Assembly (NCBI RefSeq): GCF_002999335.1
Contig: NW_020312151.1
Coordinates: 1-64,000 of the forward strand
DNA: 64,000 nucleotides
Reading direction: 5' to 3'
Source of the DNA: Cyclospora cayetanensis
Taxonomy: Eukaryota; Apicomplexa; Conoidasida; Eucoccidiorida; Eimeriidae
Notes under the pieces: generated by a model
Database searches by the model: none
Told to the model about the DNA's origin: nothing
The model's input: only the letters and a program-made list of their open reading frames with translations
Made by a program: the position numbers and the translations under genes
Shown here: piece after piece, positions 37,556-49,194 of the stretch
Layout: each line of letters begins with the position of its first letter
Position numbering within the stretch: the stretch's first letter is position 1

Positions 37556-40446
37556 TCACTGTACAATGCAGTCAGCCCAGCGCCTGTAGCGACTGTACGG
37601 ACGTCTCCTGCAACAGCACCACCAACGCCTTTGTGTGCGCCGCCTTAGACCGTCCTGCAGAAATCGATGGACAGAGGCACTGGAGGGGGAGAGCGTATTG
37701 ATGGTTACCATGCAAGTGCATTTAAGATAGCGCCTTACACCACCAGAGAAAAGCATCTTCCCAAACCTATTCCCAATTATAAACGATTGATTGTCCAATT
37801 TCCGCCCTCAAACACCCTTCAGACGATGTTTCTGCGCTCTGTAGTATCATTGCAGGGGTTTGCTCTTCCGCCGCGGTAACAACGATGATGCAGGCATGTG
37901 CCGCACAAGGGACCACGTAGTAGAAGCAGCAAGCCAGAGAATCTGCCTCACCTCAAGGCCCTCCGAGAGGGTGTAGGAAAGAACATCTCCGGTCTCCTCA
38001 TCGGGCACGCGTCTCTGCCTAGCCTCTCCCCGTCCTTCTCCCCATGAGGCAAACAGAGACTGAAACGAGGATGAGCTGCCTTCTACTGTTGTGCTGGAAG
38101 CGGTTGCCCATTCGCGTCTGCATCATGCAAGAACAGAAGTAACAAGAACAGCGAAATCAAATCGGACTTTAAAGGAGCAGCAACAGCTCGAGAGCACTTG
38201 CTGCAACGGAACCTGCACAGCCCCGAGAGTTCAAACAGCAACGGCTGCCTGGACTCCAGCAACACATGCTCTTCGCTGCTGCTGACAAAAGCCAAACTGC
38301 CATTAAACACCCACCGCTCAGCTTCCAAAGTATTGCAGCGCTGGTTTAGGCCATCTATGAGTGCTGCCAGCTGATCAAGAGACTGCTGCTGTGCCTGCGC
38401 GCAAACCCTACGCGCTGAGCAGTAGACCCTCTAGAGGCAGGCACAGGAATGAAGAACAGCCATCGTATAATACCCTTGACGTTGCTTGGTGCTTCAAGGC
38501 TGCAACTCCTTAAGGGTAGCCACATGCCATGTGGATACGCTAGGCCTACAGGCGTCCAGGTGTCTCTGCTCCTAGCAAAAGCCCCCTTCCTACCTCCGTC
38601 TGAACCCGTAAGGCATCTCGGTGTCTCTCAATCTCCTGAAGCCTCTGTCGATCTGCTACTGCTACGCGCAGGGAAGCAGCTGCATCCGCGAGCTGCTGTT
38701 GTAGCTGCTGCACCTCTCGTTGCAGCTGCAGCCTCCCTTCTGCTCTGGTATTTATCAACAGACAGGCACACATCCACACGTGTACACGTACACACACATA
38801 TACACATACATACAGACATACATCCACACATCCACACGTACACACACACATATACACATACATGCAGACATACATCCACACGCACACACGTATACACACA
38901 CATATATACACATACATACAGACACACATCCACACGTACACACACATATATACACATACATACAGACATACATCCACACATCCACACGTACACACACATA
39001 ATCACATACATACATGCATCCCCACATAATTAATCGTGCAATCACTTTGACACAGAAAGTGACCCGACAAGTTCCCGCCAATCTGAGCGGCGGCAGCAGC
39101 AGCCATTGCTGCTGCTGCTACTACTGATATTTCTGCAACTCTTGCTGCTAGGGTGTCTGCTCTCACGCGCGTTTGAGCTGCTGCTGAGAGGCGTCTAAGG
39201 AACCAAGGAGCTGATGCAGTCCATCTGACACCCGACGAACCAAGCTAGACCCGTCCTCGTCCTCCGTCCTGCGCAGAGCGGACACACACATAATGCATAG
39301 AGGCACACGAGAAGCACATCACCTCGTAGTCAACAAGAGCAAAAGGCTTGAAGCACAAGTGCCGTCTTCCTCCATAGATCGAAAAAAAGCCCCGTGCGCT
39401 GCTTGCATGCCCCGGGAAAATTTCAATGCGGTGAAGCGTTGCCTCTGCATATTGCGTCCGACGAATGCAGGGAGAAGCCTGACTCAGCTAAGGACGGGCC
39501 CTTTGAAATATTCTACAAACCCCCTTAAAGGACTCTTTCCTTCTCCATCCCCAAGTGCCCTTGGCGTGTCTTGAAGCCTCGCTTTCAACGGCATCCCGTA
39601 CTGTGCGTTTTGACGAGTGGTGGCATTTTCGGTATCTCCCCGCAGCTCTGGAGTGCCCCCGGGAGGCCTCTACCGATATGTACGTGGGGGGAAAGGCAGG
39701 GGTGGTTGGGGAGAAAAGGGGACACGACGCGTAAGACTTCCACACAGAAGGCCCCAGTGTACATACACCCCCAGTGTACGGTGCTCTCTATACCCGGGGA
39801 GGGGAGTTTGCACTTGCGTGAGCGGCCTCAGAAGGGCATCTGCTTCGACGAAGAAAGTCTTAGCGGCTTCTGCCTCGCGAGTCTTCGCCTCCAGAGCGTC
39901 CTTGAGTTTTTTATTTATTTGCTCTCTCACGTCTGAAGCGGACAGGCAAGAGACACAGCAAACGCGGCTCTGAACTTTCCAGCACGCAAAGGGGAGGCAT
40001 GCAGAAAACGTGCAGTTAGGGGCTTAGCGTTCTGGCAATATAAGGATTGAAGATTCCGCACCAAGTTCTTCCTGAAAGGCAAAATCGTTGAGAGAGGGCC
40101 CCCTAGGCCTCTGCTCGCCCTTTCCTGCGCGAGAGCAACGAATACACAACTCGTCACAAGGCCTGCCATCCACCATTGCCAGTGGTGCTGCTGCCTGTGC
40201 CGGTGGTGTGCATATTTATGAGCTGGATCCTGCCTCGTTTCAAGCATCTGCTGCGGCTTTAGCGCCTTGTACAGCTGCAGCAATTTGCTTGATGCTGCTT
40301 CGCCTCTGCCACTGCTGCTCCCGTGTTGGGTGTAGCTCACCGGAGGGCGCCATGAGCTCGTGTGCTCGTGCCTGTGGGATTGATTCGTCAAGCAAATTAC
40401 TAACAAGCAGCAGGAAGAAGCAGCAGTGCTGGGGAGAGCAAGGCAA
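37556..40446 (-). CDS. Coiled-coil protein, possible N-terminal membrane segment
   Basis: Not assigned to a family. Minus-strand exons found by phase-consistent splicing: 39933 to about 39790 (REQINKKLKDALEAKTREAEAAK in part), 39650 to about 39605 (RGDTENATTRQNAQ), 39268-39167 (TEDEDGSSLVRRVSDGLHQL), 38744-38606 (GRLQLQREVQQLQQQLADA), 38394 to about 38170 (QQSLDQLAALIDGLNQRC), 38059-37952 (VPDEETGDVLSYTLSEGLE) and 37654-37556, which ends ADCIVQ then TGA. Heptad-like Leu/Gln/Glu spacing over the middle exons supports a coiled coil. Upstream, about 40300-40050, an open frame with a hydrophobic stretch (WWMAGLVTSCVFVALA) may be an N-terminal exon giving a membrane anchor; the start codon is unresolved, so the 5' coordinate is approximate. 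The C-terminal exon is Arg/Trp/Cys-rich. Confidence 0.65.
38758..39022. repeat. ACATACAGACATACATCCACACGTACACACAC minisatellite
   Basis: Four to five imperfect units of about 50-55 bases in an intron of the coiled-coil gene, built from CA and CATA steps. Its His/Thr/Tyr frames (+) and Cys/Val/Tyr frames (-) are not coding. Confidence 0.9.
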
Positions 40447-40679
40447 GCGAACGAACCAAGTGGCTGCCTTGTGAAGGGGCCCAGCCAGGGGCCCCCCAAA
40501 CTCCTTGAGGAGGAATTATTTATGGACGTCGGCAATGATCGTACTCTCTCTGGCGTACTGTTGAGCGTATTTGAGTTTTTTAATGTTGAAAAAATAGAAC
40601 GGAAGACCAAGGGAGCTGGAGAGCGGTGTGGTTGAAGTGGAAGGAGAGGCAGCACCCTGAGGATTTCGCCGACTTCCAT

Positions 40680-42772
40680 TTAGGGCTTGGGTGTGCACAC
40701 ATGCAATGTGAGGCCTATGCAATCGCACCTTATCACATTTCCGCAGTGTTACAGCCGTTTGCCGCGCAGAATGCGGCATCTTTAGACGTGGCTGTCCTCT
40801 CTCTGTTTCCCCTCTTTTCCCGTACGCGCAGGTGCTTCAAAGCGCCACAAGACAATCAAGGTCTTTCACATACGTCAAAACTTGAACAGTTCCTATACGA
40901 AGTCTCTACCGGGACGCCACACAGTTTCGTAGAGCTCAATGTGTGGTGAACAGCAAGTCGGAGTCGCCTATAGACCGGAGCGGCAAACGATAGCGGAAGG
41001 TTTTCTCTATTGCAGTACCAATACAGGGGGTTCGCCAAACGGCACCCTCATCCCCTCCAGAGAAAGGCGGGTTTACCAAAGCCTCTCAAATGCAGCCTGC
41101 CGCAGACGTTGATTTCTCCTCCTTGTTGCATTCTGGATTTGGCTCAAATTGCTTCAGTTTTTGCTTGATAGTCTTGCTTTGCCTGCGTCGCAGCTGTTCT
41201 GTTTCTGTACATATAGATATCTTTATTTAGTGGCATCCTCATTTTTGTACACCTTTCTCTATCCTTCCTTTCCTCGCCCCTCGTGTGTCTCCTCTGCCTC
41301 CTTGGCCTCTTAGCTTAACTCTCGCAAAGGTATAAATCTTCATCTGAGGTCTCCGTTGGGGAGCCTTCTCCCCCAGACTCAACACAATATCAGTGCAAAT
41401 GCATTCTCTGCTAAAGGACTTCCCCAGTTCCCTGCCTGCGCCCCTCAGAGGTCGGACATGAGGGGCGAGGGACAGCTAGGATGCGCACACCTGAGCCTTC
41501 TTAAACACTCTTTGCATTCACAGTACGCTGCAATAACACAGCAACCTATAGTGCACACACACACGCACATACACACACACACAACATTTATTCTAATCGT
41601 AGTGAACTGAATTTCTTTGCTGGTGAATTGGATATGAAGACAGCCAAACCCAATAGTAAACTCCCTACCAACTCATCCTTGAGTACAGTTACTGCAGTAG
41701 AAAGGGTGTAGAAGTGTAGCTTAGCCGGCTAAATGTGGCATCTATGCATGCCAGTCGTTTCCAGCGGTATCGCCGAAACTGCTTCTGGCGCTTTACATGC
41801 TGAAACCTAACGTACAAGGCTCAAGTCCACCGCGTACTCCCGTATGTAGCCGTAAACATCAAAGAGCGATACCTGAAAGGTCAGCAGCTGAGGCCCGAGG
41901 GCAAGCTGGAATAATAAATCGCCGCTCCTCCTACCCCCTCTTTTCCCGCCCGCACGCCTTTCAGGCATCACTGAAACAGGTTGGCTCAAGAAAGTGCTGC
42001 AGCTGTGCTAAAGTGTTTCGAGTGCAACTTTAAGAGTGTTCAGCGCCACACTTTTCTCGTTCGTCTTTAGAACTAGGCTTCCCAGTTATGCTTCAGGTAA
42101 CGTGCAGGAACCTGTGTCTATACACTAGACAGCATGTGCGATCACTCCACAGGAGAAGCTACCTAGTTGTGTTGTGGCCGTCCTGCCTCCAGTGATGGCC
42201 AGACGGACGTCGCGAAAACATGGCCTTTCGAGGGAGACTTTAGGCATATCTGCACTGAATGATGGAAGCCAACATTCAAGTTGGGGAAAGTTCTGAAAGA
42301 CTTAGATCGACTCGCGGGATCCGCCGTGAAGTGATGCACACCGCGTTCCCACAGAAATGACGGTTCCCCATCCATCGCACCAGAAAAGAGGGGAAACCCC
42401 CCTTAAGAGGGCCCCCCAGACACCACCAGTTTAACAGAAGCCCCCCTTTAGGGGCCCGTGAGTATTCTACATCGGCACTAACGGAGCTTACTCCTTAAGG
42501 GCTTCCTGCTGGTGCAGGTGTAGCAGCACTACCCGAAACTGCTGTTACGTGTGCCGCCACGCATGCGTGAGGGTCTGGTTCGCACAGCTCCTATGCCATC
42601 CAAAGCTTTGCAGGGGGACATCAAAAAAGAACCGTTTTCCCAGAGGCCTACCGAAAGATTCCTGTCCAAGAGATGGACCGCCTTCCCCCCGCCTCCCCTT
42701 CCCTACTCCAACCTCCCAGCGTGCCACTTGAGGAACCCTGCCACCAAAATAAGTCCCTCTTAAAGAGACAAG
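40680..42772. other. Intergenic segment
   Basis: Between the coiled-coil gene and the solute-binding-like gene. Contains a weak repeat-element copy (41415-41720), a short CA microsatellite near 41550-41583, and GGGCCC-rich text at 42400-42460. No recognisable protein or RNA gene. Confidence 0.55.
41415..41720 (-). mobile_element. Dispersed repeat, weak copy F
   Basis: Shares the DNA core GACATGAGGGGCGAGGGACA / GCTAGGATGCG and the distal GAAGTGTAGCTT end with the copies at 49.2 and 50.3 kb. The CYVxLAV peptide itself is disrupted, and the CA repeat sits inside. Confidence 0.4.
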
Positions 42773-45416
42773 TCAAAGCTCATCGTCGGGAATCAAAAAG
42801 AGCCTCCGCGTGTCTCCTGCTGCTTCCGCCGCCGCTGCGACAAGTGACGCGAATTCCTCCTGCCGATCCCTGCGGAGGCATTGCGATCCTTCCGGCTTTC
42901 TGAAGAAGGAAGTGAGGGGGAGAGTAAGATCTGCGTCTACCTCCAGGAGCCAGGGGAGAGCCTTCGCCACGGTGGGGGTCGGGGACCCCGGAGGGACTTT
43001 AGCATCTTTGAAGCCTTGCAGCAGCTCTCCCAAAGGCGTTGCATGCAACAGCCCTGCAGCCACCCCCTCATGAATGGCGTGCAGAGCCTGCGACAAAGAC
43101 AGCAGATAAACTCCCCCCTGCAGCACAGAAGCCCCCGGGATACTGAACTGGGCTTCGGAGGAGAAGACGCTTTTCCCGCCTCCAACCTGTGCGCCGTCTT
43201 CTACTTTCTCCCTGAAGCTCCCGCCTTTATGCCCCTGCATGGGGACGCTGGCATCCACGACACCGTTCCCCGCCTCTTCCTGGGAAGCCTCACGGCCAGG
43301 CCCATAGAGGGGCCCCTCCTGCGCGCGTCCTTCCCCCCTACCCGTTGCATTGAAGGCGTGATGCGAGACGCTCGCGATGGGCTTTGGAGATGCAGCAGGA
43401 TCGGGCAGGGTCCCTTCGGACGGTGTCATGTCTACCAGACCGAAAACGGTTTGTGGCGGTAGACTGCTAAGTGCGATATCCGCAATTTCGGGGAGCGCTG
43501 CCTCAAGAAGAACCAAAGGAGCCCGAATACCCCACCTCATGAGCACGATTCCAAGATCGCTCACACGCTGTACCCGTAGGGCCTTTTGCGTGCTTAGGAG
43601 GATAGGCGCTGCTGCCCATGGGGTGCCTGCCGAGACGGCCGAGAAAAAGTGTGAAGAACCCCACACCAGAGGGCCATACGAATCGACGCACGCCAAAGAG
43701 CTCTGCTCGTCTTGGGCCTGCTGTTTGCGTTTCTGCTTGTGCCAGAAAGGCTCCCACTGTTGGGCAGCTTCCGCGCCGATCTCGTCTTCGGAAGGGGCGA
43801 GTGCTGCGTGCAGTCGGAGGGACGCGAAGCCTCCGCTGGTTGTCTGCATGTTTGAATATGCCAAAGCCGGCTCCGTCAGGTGGATGGACCCCTCGAGGAG
43901 AGCGGCAAAGAGAGCGGCCCTGTTGCTGTAGAGAAGATATTCGAGGCGCAGGGGGGCCCCCGCGGGCAGGAGACGTTCATAGTTGTACGACAACAATGAG
44001 ATTGCCACCTCTAAAACGCGAAAAGAGACGCCAGCAGGCCTCGTCTGGAGCTGCAGAGCCTCCTCCTGCTGACTCTCCGGGATTGGGAGATGGCGTACGG
44101 AGGAAGGCAGGAAACGAGTTTCAAGCAGCCCCACTCTGATGACGCCTTCCCTCAAGACAGCCCGAAGAGTATCACCTGTAGCAGTCGCAGCACCAATCGA
44201 AGCGGCAAAGCAGTCTGAGAAGCGGAGCAAGCGCGAAAAAGGACCCCTTCCTTTCGGGAAAGGGAGCAGCAGTGTCTATGCTCCTCCTCCCTCTGCCCCC
44301 CCTCCTCGCAGGTGAGAAGGTGGAGGGATTAGAGGCAGTGGAGGAGGGTTTCATACCCGGTGCATTCGTCGGCTGAGGGAGAAGGAAGGGCACAGGAGGT
44401 CGGGGGCCCCCCAGGAAGAGGGGCAGAATGGGGGGTGGCTCTGCATGCAGGCTCAGATAGCGCCTGAAGGAAGGCAATACAGACTCGGCGGTTGTTGCTT
44501 CGACAGCGGCCTTCAACGAATCGTAGCACTCTCTAGAGCCTAGGGCTAGCTGGACCTGACAGAGTTCGGGAAAAGGCAAGAAAATTTTCTCCTGCTGTTG
44601 TTGCTGTTGGTCTTGCTCATTATTATCCTGGTGCTGATCCTGTTGAATGTGCTGATCCTGCGGGCTGCTGCCACCTTGCTGAGCGTGCTCCTGCGTTTTT
44701 TCCCCGGGTAGATCTTGCTGCGACTGTAAATTAAGCTGCCCCCGTGATCGCTGTTGCCGCGGCTGCTGCTGCTCCGCAGCGGCAGCACCCGTAGCAGCAT
44801 CCGCAGCCACAGCCGTCGAGTAGACTCCGCGGCTTGCCTTTGCAGCGTCCTGCCGCTGCTGCTGCTGCTTTTTCGATCGGAGTTCTGAGGAGGGCTGCTC
44901 TGAGCCTGTCCGTGAATGCAGCGCTCCAGATTTTTCTGTCGCCGTGGAAGCCTCTGAGGAGGACGAAAGCCACGGGTTTGGCATGCGCCTCACACAGACC
45001 GAAGGCGGGGGCCCCAGTGCTTCTTTGGCTGGGAGGGCAGGGAAAAGCCCGTGAGAAGAGCCTTCATTCGTCTTTCCCAGACCAAAAGGATGTCTGTCTG
45101 CTGCTTGTGCGGCCCCACCATTCTGCAGCAGTAGCAGCAACAACAGCGGGAGCACATGCCGCTGTGGCAACCACTGCTGGACAGGCTTGCAACGGGGAGC
45201 CCGACAGGCCTCTCTTTCAAGTGCCGATCCCTTGGGGAGAAGCCTGCGCTGGAGCCCCCCAAGTGTCTTTCCAGCTTGCGTGCGACGCTTTGGAGAGGAT
45301 GCCTCGGACCTTGTAAGGCATCCCCCTTCAGGAAAGAGAGCCTCAGCAGGCCCTTGCTGCATTCTAAAAAGCTCCTTCTCCATGTCTCGAGGAGAGTTTG
45401 AGGCCGAGAAGGACAT
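42773..45416 (-). CDS. Secreted or membrane-anchored protein with bacterial family-3 solute-binding-like module
   Basis: Two exons, 45416-44357 and 44214-42773. The junction (donor GTATGA, acceptor CTTCTCAG) joins in phase to give 2502 nt, 833 aa. Starts ATG MSFSASNSPRDM; a hydrophobic core VLPLLLLLLL follows at about residue 88 and then AAQA, like a signal peptide or signal anchor behind a long cytosolic leader. Residues about 190-290 are Gln-rich. Exon 2 opens with LREGVIRVGLLETRF, then VSFRVLEVAISLLSYNYE and AALFAALLEGSIHLTEPALA, the order seen at the N-terminal lobe of SBP_bac_3 periplasmic binding proteins (beta strand RVG, helix, then a helix ending in G-x-h-D/H-hhh). Later ALHAIHEGVAAGLLHATPLG resembles the second-lobe helix. 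Ends LFLIPDDEL. The ligand is unknown. The domain call is by pattern only; otherwise it is a hypothetical coccidian protein. Exon structure confidence is higher than domain confidence. Confidence 0.6.
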
Positions 45417-46197
45417 ACGAATCGTTCGGAAGGACCAAAGGGAGGGGCAGAAAAGGGAGCCCCTTGCTGTGTGCTTTACATACCTCTTTCAACGCACACA
45501 CGGCCTCACAGGGATACGGTAGGGGTCCCCCCGTAGGGAGACAGCATGAACAAAGCTACTGAGCACGCATTAAGAACGGATCTCCCCCTTTTACGTGCCG
45601 CCAAGTACACTGGAGCGCCTCAAAAGGCCAGGAAGCCGGGGGGCCCCAGGCGGGGACGCCACACGCTGCGCGGGGGCCCCCCTAGTCCCCTCCAACGAGC
45701 AGCAGACCGCTAGCAGCGCCAGGCCCCACAGCACCTAATGCAGATATCTCGAGCCTCGCTAAGTACATGTGGCATCTTAGTGTAGGGGGAATTCGACCTG
45801 TATTCGCAAGGCTTGAGCGGCTGCCTATTGCTGTATACCGCACCATCCCGGCCAGCATTCTGACGCAGGTACGGGGCCCCCGAGACTTTCTCGCGGGTAA
45901 AGTTTCACGTAAACTCGGGGAATCATACCACAAGCTGGGTGCTTTATTATAGATGCAGCAAAAACACGAGCAACGGCCTTGTAAGGGGAGACCTGCCGTT
46001 GCGAAATTCAAGTCCGCGTCACTCCTGCTCCGTGCCAGTGCACAAATTGAGAACAGTTCTTCACCCACAAAGGCGAGCTGCATCTGCTGCAGCCAACAAA
46101 TGCCATTTGCTTAGCTGTAAAGCCCCAAAGTCGGTTTCAAACGGGCCACACAAGCGCGCACTCGAGCTACGACTCTGCGTAGCTCAGACACCCGCAC
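45417..46197. other. Intergenic, GGGGCCCC-rich
   Basis: No gene recognised. Short frames on both strands (for example minus 45682-46083) lack family features. Several GGGGCCCC palindromes lie at about 45638, 45672 and 45872. Confidence 0.5.
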
Positions 46198-46599
46198 TCA
46201 CCAGCGGCCCCTGGTGGGCTGGCCACTGACCAAAGGCCTCAGCTCAAGTTGCTGTCTGGCGTTTGAGAGGGTTCCCCTGCTTGTCGGCGCGCCGAGGGGG
46301 CCTCCTCTAGGGGCCCCCGTCATCCTTGAAAAGGCGTCTCTGGCTCGTTGCCTTAGTGCCCTCCACCTGAAGGCCTCGGGCAGTTTGTTAGCATGCCACT
46401 GAGAGAAGTAGGTGACGGTGAGAAGGAAGAGATAAGCTGCCGCGGCAAGGAAGCATGCCGCTGCAGCCTTTTGCTTGTTTTCAGAGGAAACCGAAAACGT
46501 GTCCGCCTCTATGTAGAACACAACGCCGCAATAGAAGAAGAACAGCAGCCCACAAACCAGTATTACAAGAGCAGAGCCTAAGGCTAAAGATAGCGCCAT
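46198..46599 (-). CDS. Small two-TM protein, RNase K / V-ATPase subunit f-like
   Basis: Single-exon frame of 133 aa, ATG at 46599. Two hydrophobic segments: LGSALVILVCGLLFFFYCGVV and, after about 20 residues, ACFLAAAAYLFLLTVTYF. The arrangement TM, short polar loop (IEADTF, ENKQK), TM, then SQWHANKLP resembles RNASEK, the f subunit of the V-ATPase Vo sector, where the second helix starts NCFIAAGLYLL. The C-terminal 50 residues are Arg/Pro-rich and extra to that family. It lies about 200 bases downstream of the TRAPPC4 stop on the same strand; compact spacing but separate genes. The family call is tentative; a generic two-TM protein is the fallback. An additional 3' splice that removes the Arg-rich tail cannot be excluded. 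Confidence 0.5.
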   Translation of the reverse strand: MALSLALGSALVILVCGLLFFFYCGVVFYIEADTFSVSSENKQKAAAACFLAAAAYLFLLTVTYFSQWHANKLPEAFRWRALRQRARDAFSRMTGAPRGGPLGAPTSRGTLSNARQQLELRPLVSGQPTRGRW

Positions 46600-46802
46600 C
46601 TTGCCCCTGCCCTCTCCCTCGTTGCCGTTTCTATTGCAGATTGAGCTGCCCGGTACGCTGCACCACGCGTAAATGCGTTGCTAGTGTACACCCTTGAAAC
46701 TGCAACGCCGAAGACTGCGCTGATATTCCTCCTTTTCTTGCCAAAAGCGCTGGGCCCCCCGTATCGAGGCAAGCACGAATGCTGGCTGCTCCAGTGGCCC
46801 TT

Positions 46803-47858
46803 TCAACTCTTCGTGTAGTCGCCAAAGATCTTATCGATCTCCTCTTCAAAGAGCTGGCATCTAAGGGGCATATCTAAATCATAGAAGGGATTTTTCAAAC
46901 CAAAGTCTGTGTAGGCGGCGTAGGCTTGACGGAGGCAGTTCTCAATGAGTTGACTAGAGACCCCAGTTTCGGCCACCAGCACAAAGCGCAGGCCTGAACA
47001 CATACACAGCGCACACCTCGATTTTTAAAAAAATGATGATTCGGCAGCAAAAAAACAGCATCCCTGCAGGAAACGGGTCGAAAGCAGGCGGAGAAACCAG
47101 AAGATCGGCAAAATATAGCTGAGTGCTGTCGCGCGAAAGAAAGAATTTGAAGCTTCCACGTGAAAGCTTTGGGCCCCCCTGGATGTTTGAATCCCTAAGC
47201 CCTTTCTTTCTGTCACCTCTGAGCTTTTCGCGTTTAGTGGAATGCCCTGCTTCTTGCCTACCAGTGAGCGTCTCGAGGCACTGCACCTTAAAGCCGAAGG
47301 CTTCGATGATACAGATGCCCTTGGGCTGAATGAAGGAAAGCTCCCCAATGGCAGGCGGCCTGACAGGTGAGAGCTGAGCAGCTATTTCTGAAAGACCATG
47401 AAAGGTTGAGGCCTGGCGAATCGCGTCGTTGGCTTTGAGACACAGGCCCTCACGGAAATTCTGAGGCACAAGCGATCCAGCAACAGCCGCAGCGATATCA
47501 GTCACACGAGGGGCAACACCACAATAGCGCACGAGGCAACAGAAAATGGGGAGGGATTGATGCACGCGTCTCAACCATCATATGCCTTCTCCCTCCGTGA
47601 AAGACAGCGCATACACATGCACGGCAAAGCCGAGCACAAAGGCCACAGTTAGAAAGCCAAGATCGCTCAACTGCTCATGAGAGGGGCCAGCGTTGGTCTC
47701 GGGGGTTAATGAAGGGATTCAACGGGGCATCTGCAACAGAGGCAGGGGGCCCCCAAGAGTGCAGTGAGTGGTCGGCTCTTGAGGAGAGTGGAAGGGGCCA
47801 CGCTAACCCGCTGGAAGACGAGGCTGCCGTGCTTGTTGTTAATGAAGAGTGAAAGCAT
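46803..47858 (-). CDS. TRAPPC4: TRAPP complex subunit 4 (synbindin / Trs23)
   Basis: Three exons, 47858-47808, 47460-47262 and 46993-46803, joining to 441 nt, 146 aa. TRAPPC4 is a longin-fold core subunit of TRAPP, the Rab1/Ypt1 exchange factor tethering ER-derived vesicles at the Golgi. Exon 1 encodes MLSLFINNKHGSLVFQR, matching the family N-terminus (strand, N-K-x-G-x-L-h-Y/F-Q). Exon 2 has ASTFHGLSEIAAQLSP and FKVQCLETLTG; exon 3 has LRFVLVAETG, YTDFGLKNPFYDLDMPLRC and ends DYTKS. It is shorter than the human protein and lacks the PDZ-like insertion, like yeast Trs23 without its insert. Splice phases are 0 and 1 with GT/AG ends. Recognition is strong. Confidence 0.93.
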
Positions 47859-48599
47859 TTTTATGTAGACAGCAGCAACATAATTCAGAGGGTGTGCATG
47901 GCGGAAAGAGGGAGGGCCCCTGAAGGGGTTCTAGAGTTCGTAGCTGCGCCCTCTCAGATTCCGGTGAAACACCGTGCACAAAAGTACTAATTGGAACAAA
48001 TATGTAAATGCACTAGGGGGAACCGGAATGTGGCACTCGGATATGCATATAGCAGGCAGCTGCTGCAGCTGCTGCTGCCGTCTGTAGACTGCGAGCTGCT
48101 CGCGCATGCAAGGAATGAAGCCCCAAACCCGTCTACTACCCTGTTCTCTCTTATTATTTTTTCTTAGGTTTTGCATTTGGGGTCCTAGTGAAGCAGGGGT
48201 CGCAGGCATAGCCCCAGGCCTCTAAGAACCAGGCTGGTAGACACGGAACTGCAACACAGAGGGAGACACGTGAATGCACAAAGATTTCCCTGGTAGGCCT
48301 CCGACTACACCCTCTAATGGGAACGTGGGGACGTCTAGCTGCAGGAGACCCCCATATAGTCAAGCGGCAGCAACTACTAAGGCGCCTACCCACCGCCCTT
48401 ACTAGTGTGCTTTTCCTGCAGTTCTTCTTTTGTCTGCCCCTTGCTTCCCCTATCCCCTACACCCGGTGTTTGCCCATCTTTTTCCGTTCATCCACTTACC
48501 CGCAATTTTCCAGCTGTCTCCTAATGCAAGCATGCCATTGCCACTTTGTGTACGCCTATCGCTTTTTGCGTTTGGGGGCAAAGGCACACTTCGATACAT
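47859..48599. other. Intergenic, TRAPPC4 upstream region
   Basis: Presumed TRAPPC4 promoter and leader. Contains a GCAGCTGCTGCAGCTGCTGC run at about 48056-48078. No supported gene. Confidence 0.5.
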
Positions 48600-48639
48600 T
48601 CTACCATATTATTATATCCAGTTGGGCATTAGCACAAAA

Positions 48640-48800
48640 TTAGTCACTTTGTGTGGCTGTTCGTATCCTTAATTTAATTGCAGAGTAGCGTTACTTGATA
48701 CAATAAGCTGTATGTGTGCCTTGTACGTTGCTATGTGCATCTAGCTGTAGACGCTAGGAGTCCTCAGAGAATGCAGCTATTTGCAACCTACCTGTTCCTC
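48640..48800 (+). mobile_element. Dispersed CYVxLAV-type repeat, copy D
   Basis: Plus strand reads VALLDTI, then after a frame change RCYVHLAVDARSPQRMQ, then a pyrimidine-rich tail. DNA around 48728-48752 (TGCTATGTGCATCTAGCTGT) is identical over 20 bases to the minus strand of copy E. Confidence 0.55.
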
Positions 48801-49194
48801 TCCCCCTATTTCGAAGCTCTAAGGGGTGCTGGCAAGGGAAGGATTGAGCTTAGTTCAGAGAAGCTTTCAATAACTCGGTGCCTGATTTTATCTGGAGTTG
48901 ACTGTCTCCCTACGAAGACTTTAGACGAAGCGTTAAACGTGTGGGGAGTATGAAGCGAACAGAACCCAAAGGAGGTTTTTGAATTTCCTGAAGCCAATAA
49001 TGGCTTTATATCGCCCACAGTATCATTTTATTTTACAAGCCGCAACATTCTACGGGAGACACACTGCGCAGAATCCGTATCTCTCCCTCGTCAAACGTCT
49101 CTGTGTCGCACCATCTATGGTCGCATCAGGGAGACACTCAGCTTCATTCTTAACACACAATACAAAGCACTTGAGCACTTCGCCAAAAGGACCT

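Noticed and set aside
38758..39022. Possible CRISPR-like array (regular repeats)
   Set aside because: Units are contiguous simple-sequence tandem repeats without unique spacers, and the genome is eukaryotic.
38546..39081. His/Thr/Tyr (+) and Cys/Val/Tyr (-) frames
   Set aside because: They arise from the CA-type minisatellite; only the 38606-38744 part on the minus strand is coding.
41720..41835. tRNA-like A box (TAGCTTAGCCGG) and B-box-like GGCTCAAGTCC
   Set aside because: No cloverleaf could be drawn and box spacing is too long; at most a chance or SINE-like match near repeat copy F.
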